From positions 1 through 64,000 of the IMG/VR virus record IMGVR_UViG_3300010334_006851: a DNA stretch of 64,000 nucleotides; one strand, given 5' to 3'. This document shows, one piece after another, positions 1 to 8,159 of the stretch. Below the pieces are notes generated by a model, which was not told the origin of the DNA, did no database searches, and worked only from the letters and a program-made list of their open reading frames with translations. The DNA is from a virus. Within the stretch, counting starts at the first letter, position 1; every line of letters starts with the position of its first letter. A program made the translations under genes and the position numbers.

Positions 1-1
1 A

Positions 2-1438
2 GACCAAAATGGTGACGGTTGCATAAACCATGTTCAATATGAGTCTGGACAGATTGATATAGGAGCTCCACCTTGCGATTTAGTAGAAAGATACTTCTGG
101 ACAGGAAGTGCGGGATCGGGGGGTTCATGGAACGCGTCCAATTGGTACTCTGATGCTGCCCATACAGTTTCGACGTCGGCACCAGATCAGTATACAGGTT
201 TAGTTGTAGTAGATTCTCCTTTAACTCACACTAGTAGTATAACACCACCTACAATTCTAAACTTGGTTGTAAACGCTGAGCTCGCGATAGGTTTAACGGT
301 TAATGGCACAGCTAACTTCAACAACAACGCATTACTTTCTGGCGACGGAGCAAACTATGGAAAATTATACATGATAAACAATCCTGTTGTCTTTAACGAT
401 AGTTCAAAGTGCGTTTCTATAGTGACCAACGATTACCCTATAGTCGGTGACGCAATATTTAACGACAACGCAGTGTGTCAAGGCACTGTATCGGGAAATG
501 CAACCTTTAACAACGATGCCTCGCTATCGAACGAACACGGAGATAACTTTTATGGCATAATAAATGGTAACGCTACATTTAATAACAACTCTATTATGAA
601 CGGAAGAGTTAAAGGAAATGCAACATTTAATGACAATTCATGTGCAGGTTTTGGTGGTAACAACGGTGGTGAGCCTTGGATAGGCGGTGTAATAGAAGGA
701 GACGCAACATTTAACAACAGCTCTGCTGCTGGGACGTATAATGGCGGAGTTAGTGACGTAAATTATGTAACTGTTAATCAAAATGCAACCTTCAACGATA
801 CCTCTGTTTTTAATTACGGTACAGTTCAAGGTAATGCAACATTTAATAACAGCTCTCGCATTGGACGAGACTTTGAGGTAGGAAATTGTGGAGTAGTAGC
901 AGGAAACGCTACTTTTAATGATTCTGCAATAAACTTAGGACAAGTTAATGGAAACGTTACATTTAATTATTTGACTTCGAACGAATATGGTGTTGCGGTA
1001 GATGTTACTGGCTATGCAAACGGAAGTGTTGGAGGACTAACTTATGTTAATAATGCTGGTGGTGGGGATGCAGAGATTACTACTTGGGAGTTTCGTAATA
1101 CATCAAACATTGGAATCGTTACAGGAGCGGCTCGGTTTTACACCTACAATAACAACCATGGCTTTACAAATGGAATAACCTCATTCTATGATAATTCAAA
1201 AAATTATAGAGACAACAACGTTCGTTACCTTGGAGGAGTTGTTAACGGAAATGCTACTTTCTATGATAATTCTGTTAACTACGACGGAACTTCAATTGTT
1301 AATGGTAACGCTATATTTAATGGCACATCAGTTAACGAGGGAACTATCAACGGAAATGCTACCTTTAATAATGCGTCCAATAATATAGGAACCGTTTCAG
1401 GAACAGTAACCTGTAATACTACAGGTACATGTAGTTAA
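2..1438 (+). CDS. Repetitive adhesin/tail-fibre-like protein (5' partial)
   Basis: The reading frame is open from the window edge, so the N-terminus is missing; 478 residues are visible. The first part has a tryptophan-rich segment (FWTGSAG...WNASNWYSD) of a type common in bacterial and phage surface proteins. From about residue 95 onward the protein is built of roughly twenty copies of a short degenerate unit around G-N-A-T-F-N-N-x-S, with loops of variable length between copies. Such units suggest a beta-helix or beta-solenoid, as in tail fibres and adhesins. No catalytic motif is visible. It is convergent with the next gene, 7 bases away. The virion role is inferred from the repeat style only. 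Confidence 0.75.
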   Translation, partial: DQNGDGCINHVQYESGQIDIGAPPCDLVERYFWTGSAGSGGSWNASNWYSDAAHTVSTSAPDQYTGLVVVDSPLTHTSSITPPTILNLVVNAELAIGLTVNGTANFNNNALLSGDGANYGKLYMINNPVVFNDSSKCVSIVTNDYPIVGDAIFNDNAVCQGTVSGNATFNNDASLSNEHGDNFYGIINGNATFNNNSIMNGRVKGNATFNDNSCAGFGGNNGGEPWIGGVIEGDATFNNSSAAGTYNGGVSDVNYVTVNQNATFNDTSVFNYGTVQGNATFNNSSRIGRDFEVGNCGVVAGNATFNDSAINLGQVNGNVTFNYLTSNEYGVAVDVTGYANGSVGGLTYVNNAGGGDAEITTWEFRNTSNIGIVTGAARFYTYNNNHGFTNGITSFYDNSKNYRDNNVRYLGGVVNGNATFYDNSVNYDGTSIVNGNAIFNGTSVNEGTINGNATFNNASNNIGTVSGTVTCNTTGTCS

Positions 1439-1445
1439 AAATAGA

Positions 1446-1709
1446 TTAAGACCTACGATATCTCTTTTTAGATATTTTGTGGGAGGTCATAGTTGTTCCT
1501 GTTATGGGGGACACATGGGTTGGACCTACGTAAACGTAGCTAGAAGACTTGTCGCCGTTAAAAGCTATGAGAGCTCCGTTTCCGTCTGGGTGCATCCCCA
1601 TGAACGTACCGACTCCCCTCTCGCCCAATTTAATTTTCTTTCCTTCTTTAGTGAGATAGTAAGGTCCGCCAGAAACCCTTACCTTATCTCCCTCTTTAAG
1701 TCTTTTCAT
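1446..1709 (-). CDS. Small basic protein, SH3-like beta-barrel possible
   Basis: This 87-residue protein starts MKRLKEGDKVRVSGG. The opening GDKVRV followed by glycine-rich strands is typical of small SH3/KOW-like barrels, and the C-terminal tail is basic (KISKKRYRRS). It overlaps the end of the upstream gene by 14 bases, so the two are probably cotranslated. No family was recognised and the function is unknown. Confidence 0.65.
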   Translation of the reverse strand: MKRLKEGDKVRVSGGPYYLTKEGKKIKLGERGVGTFMGMHPDGNGALIAFNGDKSSSYVYVGPTHVSPITGTTMTSHKISKKRYRRS

Positions 1710-2376
1710 TTATAAAATCTTCGAAAAGTGGACTTAAAAACTTTCTTAGTTCAAAGCCAAATCCAAAAAACTTAATGCAAAAAACATTATCGTGATGACT
1801 AAAGCTGAACTTAAAACCAAAGTCAAAGTTTTCTAGCATTAGTCCATAAGAATAGCAACCTCTAAAATCTCTTTTTCTAAGAAGTATCAATTTGGGCGAG
1901 TACAAAGAAATTATAGTGTTATCTTTTTCGAAGACACCAAGCCATTTAGACTTCAACCCAATAAAGCGGACAAAGAATGATTGCAGTCTTAAAAAAATAT
2001 TTTTTCTTCTTTTCTCTTCCCTATCCTTCAAAATCTTAAATTTTTCTTTTGTGCTTTCATGAAAAAACTTTTGGAATCTATGTAATTTAACTTCTACTAA
2101 GGTACCGTCTGTGTATTTTGCTCTAAAATCGATCAAGTAATCAATTAAGTCAGTTGTGTAATACGCACCAAAGTCTAGGACTCCATGAAACTGCTTATTG
2201 ACTAGTTTGCCGTCTTCTAGCAAGTACAATCCATCTTTTTTAAGAATGTAATCAGAAAGGCAGTTTTCTAAACATTTTGTTTGGAATTCAAGTTCAGAAA
2301 AATCGAAATTTCCAAAATCGTTAGGATAAGGAAGAGCAATTTCCTTGTGGACTTCTATTCGATCAAACATACCCAT
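1696..2376 (-). CDS. Conserved phage protein of unknown function (MGMFD-type)
   Basis: The 226-residue protein begins MGMFDRIEV and soon has EFQTKCLENCLSDY and G-L-Y-L-L-E-D-G. This resembles a family of uncharacterised phage proteins that start MGMFD and carry an EFQTK-DL block; I recall the pattern but cannot name a function. The C-terminal half is rich in Phe and Lys. A sigma70-like -35/-10 pair lies about 190 bases upstream, and an SD-like AAGAGGATT precedes the ATG. Confidence 0.7.
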   Translation of the reverse strand: MGMFDRIEVHKEIALPYPNDFGNFDFSELEFQTKCLENCLSDYILKKDGLYLLEDGKLVNKQFHGVLDFGAYYTTDLIDYLIDFRAKYTDGTLVEVKLHRFQKFFHESTKEKFKILKDREEKRRKNIFLRLQSFFVRFIGLKSKWLGVFEKDNTIISLYSPKLILLRKRDFRGCYSYGLMLENFDFGFKFSFSHHDNVFCIKFFGFGFELRKFLSPLFEDFINEKT

Positions 2377-2421
2377 AAAAGAATCCTCTTAAAAAGTATT
2401 TTAACATATAAAAGCCATGCG

Positions 2422-2559
2422 TCAAATGCTTTTTGAAAATAGGTAAAAGCCCGCAGACCAAGCAAGAGGAGGAACAAATAAAAGTTTGTATAATGAAGGT
2501 TGCCTTCTAACGTTCATCAAAAATAGAGTTTGGTCGTCATCTGTAAGGCCACATTCCAT
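2422..2559 (-). CDS. Possible 45-residue hydrophobic micropeptide
   Basis: A 45-codon frame runs from an ATG to TGA just upstream of the MGMFD gene, with a hydrophobic C-terminal half (LLFVPPLAWSAGFYLF). No SD is visible. The likely transcription start from the promoter at 2561-2589 falls inside the first codons, so this may be leader sequence rather than a gene. Low confidence. Confidence 0.3.
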   Translation of the reverse strand: MECGLTDDDQTLFLMNVRRQPSLYKLLFVPPLAWSAGFYLFSKSI

Positions 2560-2560
2560 A

Positions 2561-2589
2561 AAAATAAGTAAAAAGTAGCTGATTGTCAA
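2561..2589 (-). promoter_or_regulatory. Sigma70-like promoter
   Basis: TTGACA (2589-2584), a 17-base spacer and TATTTT (2566-2561), reading leftward toward the MGMFD gene. The -35 is perfect and the -10 matches at 4 of 6 positions. It sits directly after the terminator that closes the preceding leftward gene, which is a sensible place for a new unit. Confidence 0.5.
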
Positions 2590-2596
2590 ACAAAAA

Positions 2597-2623
2597 AACC
2601 CCTGCCTTTTTAGGGCAGGGGTT
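2597..2623. terminator. Rho-independent terminator, usable in both directions
   Basis: AACCCCTGCC pairs with GGCAGGGGTT across a short T-rich loop. It is followed by a T run on either strand (TTTTT rightward, TTTTTTT leftward). It lies 25 bases after the stop of the leftward gene 2648-3025. Confidence 0.85.
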
Positions 2624-2647
2624 TTTGAGATCTAAAAATAGGTAGCT

Positions 2648-3025
2648 TTACTCTTTTTTAGACGCAACAGCCGAAACAAAATCCTTCATATCCATGGAAC
2701 CCTTAACGTAATCCATTGAGTTTGGAAAAGAGCGTCTAGCCTTTGTAACATAAGAATCGGAATCATTAGACTCGTAGGAGTCATCAGACTGCTCGTCCAT
2801 ATGCTGCGATAGTCTTTCAAACTGCCTGTTGTCTAATTGGTCAATGAGATGAGTCATCGCAGAAGCGAGTCTATGGCCCAAGGCCATAAGCTGTTTGTCT
2901 TCTGTTCTCGATGCCTTAATAAGTTCACCAAGTCTCATTGCAACATGAACTTCGATGTTGACGTTGCAACAAAGATCTACCTTAAAGGGCGGATTAACGT
3001 TAGGTCTGGGTTCAAAGTGGGACAT
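2648..3025 (-). CDS. Unknown 125-residue protein
   Basis: Begins MSHFEPRPNVNPPFKVDLC. The middle is predicted helical and the region around residues 75-95 is a Ser/Asp-rich linker (DEQSDDSYESNDSDSY). A GGAGA SD precedes the ATG. It follows the sigma-like gene in the same direction and ends at a strong terminator, so it is the last gene of that unit. No family recognised. Confidence 0.6.
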   Translation of the reverse strand: MSHFEPRPNVNPPFKVDLCCNVNIEVHVAMRLGELIKASRTEDKQLMALGHRLASAMTHLIDQLDNRQFERLSQHMDEQSDDSYESNDSDSYVTKARRSFPNSMDYVKGSMDMKDFVSAVASKKE

Positions 3026-3092
3026 TTTAAATCTCCGATTCTAAATTGTGAAATTGAGTGTGAATTAACGAAGTAACAATAAAAGCAAGGAA

Positions 3093-3665
3093 CTAGAACA
3101 TAATATCACCCCCAGTTTCAAAAGATAAGTTGTGGTTCTCTCTAATTTTTTTAAGGCTTTTCTTGATTCTGTTGTATATCGTCACTCTTGTTGTATTGTA
3201 CTTTTTTGAAAGCTCGGCAACACTTCTTCCTGTGAGGTAGTGCTCCATAAGAATCATTCTGTCCTGAACGTCTCTAGGAGAGTCTTGAGAACATTCTGCC
3301 AAAAGAGTAGGAAGCAAATCAGTAGAGACAACATTGTTTGAACTAGGCTGGGGAAGGTTGTTTATATCTTCTTGGTCCATTGAAAAACAACCATGACATC
3401 TCTTCTTTCTTTTCGACCTTCTTACAAAATCTATGGCTTTGTTAAAAAGGTGAGAAGAAAGGTACTTATCAAAGGATGCTTTGGAGGGATTGAATCTTAA
3501 ACGGCAGGAGACCAGCTCTTGTGAAAGATATCCGTAGATTTCAGAGTCTCTAATGCTTCTTACGCGTTCGGAGTTAAACTTGTTCGATATTGCTTCGACC
3601 ATATAAAGGTAGTCTTCAACGTTTATATGGCTCTGTTCGTAACAGGGCTTTGGTTGGCAACTCAT
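3093..3665 (-). CDS. Sigma70-family-like transcription factor
   Basis: The 190-residue protein has a region-2-like N-terminal half (residues about 20-90, including FNPSKASFDKYLSSHLFNKAIDFVRR). Near the C-terminus is a region-4-like helix-turn-helix (SVAELSKKYNTTRVTIYNRIKKSLKKIRE). The size is close to T4 gp55 (about 185 residues), a late sigma factor, but similarity to gp55 itself was not established. It could direct phage late transcription. A 7-bp hairpin just upstream overlaps the SD (separate entry), suggesting translational control. It may instead be a non-sigma HTH regulator. Confidence 0.65.
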   Translation of the reverse strand: MSCQPKPCYEQSHINVEDYLYMVEAISNKFNSERVRSIRDSEIYGYLSQELVSCRLRFNPSKASFDKYLSSHLFNKAIDFVRRSKRKKRCHGCFSMDQEDINNLPQPSSNNVVSTDLLPTLLAECSQDSPRDVQDRMILMEHYLTGRSVAELSKKYNTTRVTIYNRIKKSLKKIRENHNLSFETGGDIMF

Positions 3666-3673
3666 TTTAGTAT

Positions 3674-3696
3674 CCTGCTAAGACAATAGTAGCAGG
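3674..3696 (-). promoter_or_regulatory. Hairpin overlapping the SD of the sigma-like gene
   Basis: On the leftward transcript CCTGCTA and TAGCAGG form a perfect 7-bp stem with a 9-base loop. The 3' arm contains the CAGGA that serves as SD, 7 to 8 bases before the ATG at 3665. When folded it would hide the ribosome site. Structure is seen in the sequence; regulation is inferred. Confidence 0.45.
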
Positions 3697-3773
3697 ACGC
3701 ATCGGGAAAAACAGGTGTAAAAAGTAATGAAGCAAGTTTTTATTACAAGTGCTTTTAAAACAAGGACTTATAA

Positions 3774-4523
3774 CTAACCAAGAAGTTTGTTTTCCATGTG
3801 ACATCTAATTTCACTGAAGCTCCAAGGGGTTCCAAATGGAACACCCTCTCTCTGGTTATCCACGCCAACATCGAGTGCAAAAAGTTTCTTTCGAAATATG
3901 CTAGAGATAGAGTTATATGCAGTGTTAATAGACGACTCATCAATAGATGGGCAGGAAGAACCAACCAAACTTTCTAGTGCATTTTTAAGAGCAGAAGACT
4001 CTGTGTCTGATAGAAGCCCATTATCTTGATGACATAATTGGTTGTGTACATGGCCATAAAGCATCCAGCTTCCATAAGAAGATCTATACCAAGATTTGCA
4101 AGGGTAGTGCATGGCAAATATATGCTGACCTTCTATGTGAAATACATATTGATCATATGTTGCCTTAAAAAAAGGTAAAAAAGTCTGTCTGTTATCGTGA
4201 TTTCCCCATATCAGATAAAGATTTTTACATCTTAACTTAGACACTAAATCACGAATTTGATCTTTAGGAGTAGAAGTCCAACAAAAGTCACCTAAAATTA
4301 CCAAGTTATCGGTTTCACAAACAACATTGTTTGTTGCTTCTATTATTGAGTTATTCATTCTATCTAAAGATTCTTGACTTATCTTAATGCTCTTTAAGGG
4401 TATTAAGCCTTTATAAGCAGATTCAATTAGCTCTTTTTCTTCGATGCTTGTGAAGGGTCGGTTACAGTACTTAATGATGTTAGAGTGGTTTAGATGCCAG
4501 TCAGAAGTAAAATACCATGCCAT
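3774..4523 (-). CDS. Calcineurin-like metallophosphoesterase
   Basis: The 249-residue protein shows the ordered metallophosphatase motifs: D-x-H in SDWHLNH near the N-terminus, G-D-F at about residue 78, GNHD, then HYP and GHVH. These bind a di-metal centre that hydrolyses phosphomonoesters or phosphodiesters. The substrate is unknown; phage relatives are often annotated only as phosphoesterases. A promoter-like element lies so close that the ATG would be near +1. Confidence 0.85.
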   Translation of the reverse strand: MAWYFTSDWHLNHSNIIKYCNRPFTSIEEKELIESAYKGLIPLKSIKISQESLDRMNNSIIEATNNVVCETDNLVILGDFCWTSTPKDQIRDLVSKLRCKNLYLIWGNHDNRQTFLPFFKATYDQYVFHIEGQHIFAMHYPCKSWYRSSYGSWMLYGHVHNQLCHQDNGLLSDTESSALKNALESLVGSSCPSIDESSINTAYNSISSIFRKKLFALDVGVDNQREGVPFGTPWSFSEIRCHMENKLLG

Positions 4524-4528
4524 ATTGG

Positions 4529-4556
4529 AGTATAACAGAAAAAGGGTGCGTGTAAA
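4529..4556 (-). promoter_or_regulatory. Sigma70-like promoter with near-leaderless start
   Basis: TTTACA (4556-4551), a 16-base spacer and TATACT (4534-4529). Only 5 bases separate the -10 from the ATG of the metallophosphatase, and no SD is present. If active, the mRNA would start at or next to the start codon. Confidence 0.4.
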
Positions 4557-4589
4557 ATGGGTATTTTGACTAATTCAAAATTAGGATTG

Positions 4590-5633
4590 TTAAACCCACC
4601 AAGGGTTATCTAAAGTCCATCTAACGATCCTCTCTAAGCCCCTTAGAAAGGGCACAGGAGCAGTCCAGCCCATTTCCCTGAGTTTTGATCCATCAAGGGC
4701 ATATCGCTTATCGTAGCCCTTTCTAACAGACTCAGAAGAAACTATACGGTATTTAAGCTTCTTTCCCATAATTTCAGAAACAAGCTCCGCCATATCAAGG
4801 TTGCTTAATTCAACATCGCCAACAACGTTATATCTATCTGGCAATGGGTCTCCGTCTTCATAAGAGGAAAGCGGCTTGTCTGCCAACCAAACAAAAACGT
4901 CAGCATGGTTTTGAGCGTGCAAGTAGAACCTAGTACCTGTTTCGTAATGTCCTGACTGATTCTTTTCGCCGTAGATTTCCATTTCTTGGTTTGTTGCAAC
5001 TTTCCATATAATTTTAGGCAAAAACTTTTCTTTGTCTTGCCATTCGCCTATTGTATTCATCGTGTTGGTAATAACAACAGGAACACCGTATGTACGCCAG
5101 TAAGATATAGCAAGAGCTTCCTGTGCTGCTTTGGACGCAGAATATGGATTGGAAGGAATTATAGTGTCCCACTCAAAATGAGAGCTATTGGGAGGGCAAT
5201 CTCCATAAACCTCATCAGTAGAAACTTGAAAAAAAACCTTAGGTTTAACTTTTCTTGCAAATTCAAGAACGTTAAAAATTAAGTTGCAGTTATTGGACCA
5301 ACAAGAACCAGGATTTAAAACAGATCTTTCCACGGCAGAATCTGATGCCATGTTTATAACGTAATCTATTTTAGAGCTTAGCACCAAACCAGATGGATCG
5401 ATGGATCTTGCTAAAATCTTGTTTTCTAGAACCTCATCTAGTGGAACCGACAAATCATGATTTAAGATGCAAACCCTGTCTTTTGGAATATCAATTTCGG
5501 AAAGCCTGGAGTAAGTGCCTTTGTGACGAAAAGAGTCTATTGCCACAACAAACCAGTCGGTATTTTCAATAAAATACTTTAAGCAATGTGTTCCTATAAA
5601 GCCGCTGGCCCCTGTTAATAGCACTCTTTTCAT
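4590..5633 (-). CDS. NAD-dependent epimerase/dehydratase, dTDP-glucose 4,6-dehydratase-like
   Basis: This 347-residue extended short-chain dehydrogenase has the NAD-binding GASGFIGTH at residues 8-16. It also has the dehydratase triplet T-D-E in STDEVYGD and the catalytic YSASK. Full length matches RmlB-type enzymes, which convert a nucleotide-glucose to the 4-keto-6-deoxy sugar. In this window it probably supplies a sugar donor for the several glycosyltransferases. The thioredoxin-like gene overlaps its ATG by 4 bases. Other dehydratases or epimerases of the same fold remain possible. Confidence 0.85.
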   Translation of the reverse strand: MKRVLLTGASGFIGTHCLKYFIENTDWFVVAIDSFRHKGTYSRLSEIDIPKDRVCILNHDLSVPLDEVLENKILARSIDPSGLVLSSKIDYVINMASDSAVERSVLNPGSCWSNNCNLIFNVLEFARKVKPKVFFQVSTDEVYGDCPPNSSHFEWDTIIPSNPYSASKAAQEALAISYWRTYGVPVVITNTMNTIGEWQDKEKFLPKIIWKVATNQEMEIYGEKNQSGHYETGTRFYLHAQNHADVFVWLADKPLSSYEDGDPLPDRYNVVGDVELSNLDMAELVSEIMGKKLKYRIVSSESVRKGYDKRYALDGSKLREMGWTAPVPFLRGLERIVRWTLDNPWWV

Positions 5634-5923
5634 AAAGACCTTTCAAGAGAAGATTGGGTTTGAACTCCTACAAGAGTTTCAAGAAGCTTAAAGTTTTTGA
5701 AGAATAGATAAGAAGGAGTTATTTTAACTTGATACTTCTCTGCGAATTCTTCATTGTCTTCTAAGTTAACTCTAAAAACGCAAACACCCCTATTGTGCTT
5801 TTGAAATTTTTCTAGATGTTCAACATCGAAGCAATCGCCACACCAAGCAGACCAAAACTGCAGGATGCAGACCTTGCCAGACTTTTGAAGTGAATCAAAC
5901 TTTTTTTTGTCAAAACTCTTCAT
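5630..5923 (-). CDS. Thioredoxin-like protein
   Basis: A 97-residue thioredoxin fold with active site WCGDC (usually WCGPC) in F-W-S-A-W-C-G-D-C and the conserved cis-proline region (ITPSYLFFKN). The internal ATG at 5923 is chosen over an upstream TTG. The C-terminal four bases overlap the next start (ATGA). Phage thioredoxins commonly serve ribonucleotide reduction or polymerase processivity; neither partner is shown here. Confidence 0.85.
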   Translation of the reverse strand: MKSFDKKKFDSLQKSGKVCILQFWSAWCGDCFDVEHLEKFQKHNRGVCVFRVNLEDNEEFAEKYQVKITPSYLFFKNFKLLETLVGVQTQSSLERSL

Positions 5924-6506
5924 GATAAAGCCCAATAAACTTTTTATACCAATTCATGTAATCTTCTTCAATAGGAGCAAGAAAACCTTTTTTCCACGCA
6001 CCAAGCATATGGTCAAAAGAAGAAGAGGAAGTCAATTCAGAAAGAGAGGCAAGCCTTTCTGAGGGGGTTGCGGTGGGGTCTAAAGTTTCAAAAAGCTTTT
6101 TCTTTACAAAGGTTGATTGGTTTAAAAACAAACATTCATTTACAGAAACAAAAATTTCCCACGCAGATAATAAAGATTCACTATCATAAACAGGACGCAA
6201 CCCTTCTAAACTAGGTTTCCATTTGTAAAAGAATTCCTCATATTCAAACCAAGATTTTTCAACAAAAAAATGAGTCTTGTCTAAGTGTAAAAGATTTTGC
6301 GGAATAACGTTGTTATAAGGTGACCTTAAGCAAATTTTGTACATTCCAGGATGATGCGGATTAGAATTCCACACCACAGTCAAAACACACAATTTTGCGT
6401 TCCATTTTCTTTTGTCTGATTCAAAAATAATCAAAGATGAGGAAGTATGATAAGCTATTGGATAGCTTATTTTTTTACGAGATGCGTACTCTTCAAAAAC
6501 ATTCAT
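5910..6506 (-). CDS. Unknown 198-residue protein
   Basis: Begins MNVFEEYASRKKISYP. No motif recognised; it is rich in aromatic residues, with a Ser-rich stretch (LSELTSSSSF) near residue 155. It overlaps the thioredoxin-like gene downstream by 14 bases and the upstream gene by 4, so it sits in a tight leftward operon. Confidence 0.6.
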   Translation of the reverse strand: MNVFEEYASRKKISYPIAYHTSSSLIIFESDKRKWNAKLCVLTVVWNSNPHHPGMYKICLRSPYNNVIPQNLLHLDKTHFFVEKSWFEYEEFFYKWKPSLEGLRPVYDSESLLSAWEIFVSVNECLFLNQSTFVKKKLFETLDPTATPSERLASLSELTSSSSFDHMLGAWKKGFLAPIEEDYMNWYKKFIGLYHEEF

Positions 6507-6715
6507 AGATCAAAATCTTGGAATAAGTAAGGATCGTTTGTGGTAATCCACCTGTATTCCTCTTCAGACCAAACTATTGGAAACTTCTTAGGAAATGAGT
6601 CGAGCATGTCAAAAAGCTCTGCGTCGTTCTTTGCTCGGCCTACACACCGATTAAAAACTAAAGGGTGCACATCATATCTTTGTCGAAGGCTTTCTACTAA
6701 GTCTTTAGTTAACAT
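6503..6715 (-). CDS. Small unknown protein (70 residues)
   Basis: Starts MLTKDLVESLRQRYDV; the ATG lies inside the end of the upstream membrane-protein gene. Helical N-terminal half, then E-E-E-Y-R-W. No family recognised. The longer in-frame extension upstream lies within the neighbouring gene and is rejected as the start. Confidence 0.55.
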   Translation of the reverse strand: MLTKDLVESLRQRYDVHPLVFNRCVGRAKNDAELFDMLDSFPKKFPIVWSEEEYRWITTNDPYLFQDFDL

Positions 6716-6968
6716 TTTTTGAAGAATACCAACGAAGAAAAGCAAAAAACACAACAGCTCCAATAACAGACATAAAAAGACCTGCGGGTCTAAAGTCCGA
6801 TAAAGTTCCGTACAGCGTATAGTTGACTAAACCTCCTACAAAGGAGCCGACCACGCCACCTATCAAAGAAGGGATAATCCCAACAGGGTCCTTTCCAGGA
6901 TGTATGTATTTTGCAACGATCCCTACTAAAAGACCGAACAAAATCCAGCCAAATAAATAAAACATCAA
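6705..6968 (-). CDS. GlsB/YeaQ/YmgE-family membrane protein
   Basis: This 87-residue protein has three hydrophobic segments with small-residue motifs (GIVAKYIHPGKDPVG, LIGGVVGSFVGG). This is the pattern of the transglycosylase-associated-protein family of small inner-membrane proteins, often stress-induced. The biochemical role is unknown even in bacteria. It overlaps both neighbours, within an envelope-flavoured operon with the secreted protein upstream. Confidence 0.75.
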   Translation of the reverse strand: MMFYLFGWILFGLLVGIVAKYIHPGKDPVGIIPSLIGGVVGSFVGGLVNYTLYGTLSDFRPAGLFMSVIGAVVFFAFLRWYSSKNVN

Positions 6969-7804
6969 TCAACTCCTTTCACAATAAAATAAAAGTCAGG
7001 AACCGTGTTAATCTTAGTTAACAAGTCATTGCAATACATTTTATATTTAGACTCAAAATCAGCCATGTCTTTGTATCCATAAACTTTACGAATATTGGAA
7101 TTAAAATCGGAACCATCTAAAAAAGACAACAGCTTAATTTGGCCAAGTTCTTTTCGAAGCATCAGGCAAAGAAGTAAAGACTGCGTATCGAAAGACTCTT
7201 TTTTGTCTTTAGATAAAGAGCCGTACTGTTCTGCTGTAAAAGAGAGAATGCTCTCACAAGAGAGGCCTAAGTCCTTTGTACGAAGTTTAGATTTAATAGA
7301 TGCCAAAGGGGAGTTCATTATCTCTGCCCCTCTAACAAACCAAACTGGTTTTGAAGATTGGGAGAAAAGTATGTGAGTTAAGTAAGGAGCAACCGATTCT
7401 TTGTTAAAAGATTCTAAGCTCAGCCAAATCACATTAATACTTATTGAACCATCCGTATTTCGTCTAACTTCTGCTTTAGAATCTTCTATGTTAAATAGTT
7501 TCTTTAATAAATGATTAGAGGGAACACAAAATATCCTGCACTCTTTCGATAGTGGTATGTCTTTTAACCCCCACCTACCTGTACACCATTTTGATACCAG
7601 GTCAATATTATCAATTAGCCATCTTCCTTGGCTTTCATCGATGCTAAGAACAACGTAATCGCCCTTTACATATCTGTTCCATTGCAAATTCTTAAGTTCA
7701 GGATCTTCATCTGCTACGGTAGAAGAAGATCCTTTGGGCGTAGCTTCTTGGGCAAAAGACTGTTGAAGGAGCAGAAAGCAAGCCAAAAAGTAAAATATTT
7801 TCAT
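6965..7804 (-). CDS. Secreted protein, possibly a degenerate zincin
   Basis: The 279-residue protein has a clear signal peptide (MKIFYFLACFLLLQQSFAQ, cleavage after A-Q). Around residue 140 it has a segment (LTHILFSQSSKPVWFVRGAE) laid out like the active-site helix of peptidase-MA/gluzincin proteins, but the HExxH glutamate and second histidine are absent. It may be an inactive peptidase-like protein exported to the periplasm. The peptidase relation is a weak inference; secretion is well supported. Confidence 0.6.
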   Translation of the reverse strand: MKIFYFLACFLLLQQSFAQEATPKGSSSTVADEDPELKNLQWNRYVKGDYVVLSIDESQGRWLIDNIDLVSKWCTGRWGLKDIPLSKECRIFCVPSNHLLKKLFNIEDSKAEVRRNTDGSISINVIWLSLESFNKESVAPYLTHILFSQSSKPVWFVRGAEIMNSPLASIKSKLRTKDLGLSCESILSFTAEQYGSLSKDKKESFDTQSLLLCLMLRKELGQIKLLSFLDGSDFNSNIRKVYGYKDMADFESKYKMYCNDLLTKINTVPDFYFIVKGVD

Positions 7805-7847
7805 AGTGATTCTCCTGCGTGTATTCTAGTAAATTGCATGGATAAAT

Positions 7848-8120
7848 TCAAGACTCTATAGATTCAAAAACGACCGGCTTCCTTCTAGAACCCCATCTTA
7901 TTTCTCTTAGATAGTCTCTCATTGCTCCAATTATTCTGAATTTAGCAAAAGACCTAAACCCATTATTTGGGTTTGATTTAAACTTGTTTGCTGCCTCTAC
8001 CAATCCAAGATAGGCTGCGGCTTGGAGTTCATCATAAGATACTAAATAAAACCTCTTTTTGAAATCAGCAGCCAATAGGTCAGCAAAGTATATATTGTCA
8101 ATAATTAAGTCATTTATCAT
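7848..8120 (-). CDS. Sigma70 region-2-only protein
   Basis: The 90-residue protein aligns with sigma region 2: SYDELQAAAYLGLVEAANKF, then FRSFAKFRIIGAMRDYLREI. This is the core-binding and -10-recognition helix pair of FliA/SigB-type sigmas. There is no region 3 or 4. It could act as an RNA-polymerase-binding partner, pairing with another DNA-binding protein, or as an anti-host factor. SD is AAGGAG. Alternatively it is a worn-down sigma gene, but it is intact as a frame. Confidence 0.75.
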   Translation of the reverse strand: MINDLIIDNIYFADLLAADFKKRFYLVSYDELQAAAYLGLVEAANKFKSNPNNGFRSFAKFRIIGAMRDYLREIRWGSRRKPVVFESIES

Positions 8121-8159
8121 AGTTCTCCTTAGTTAATTTTAGTTAAAGTTAGTAAAAGT

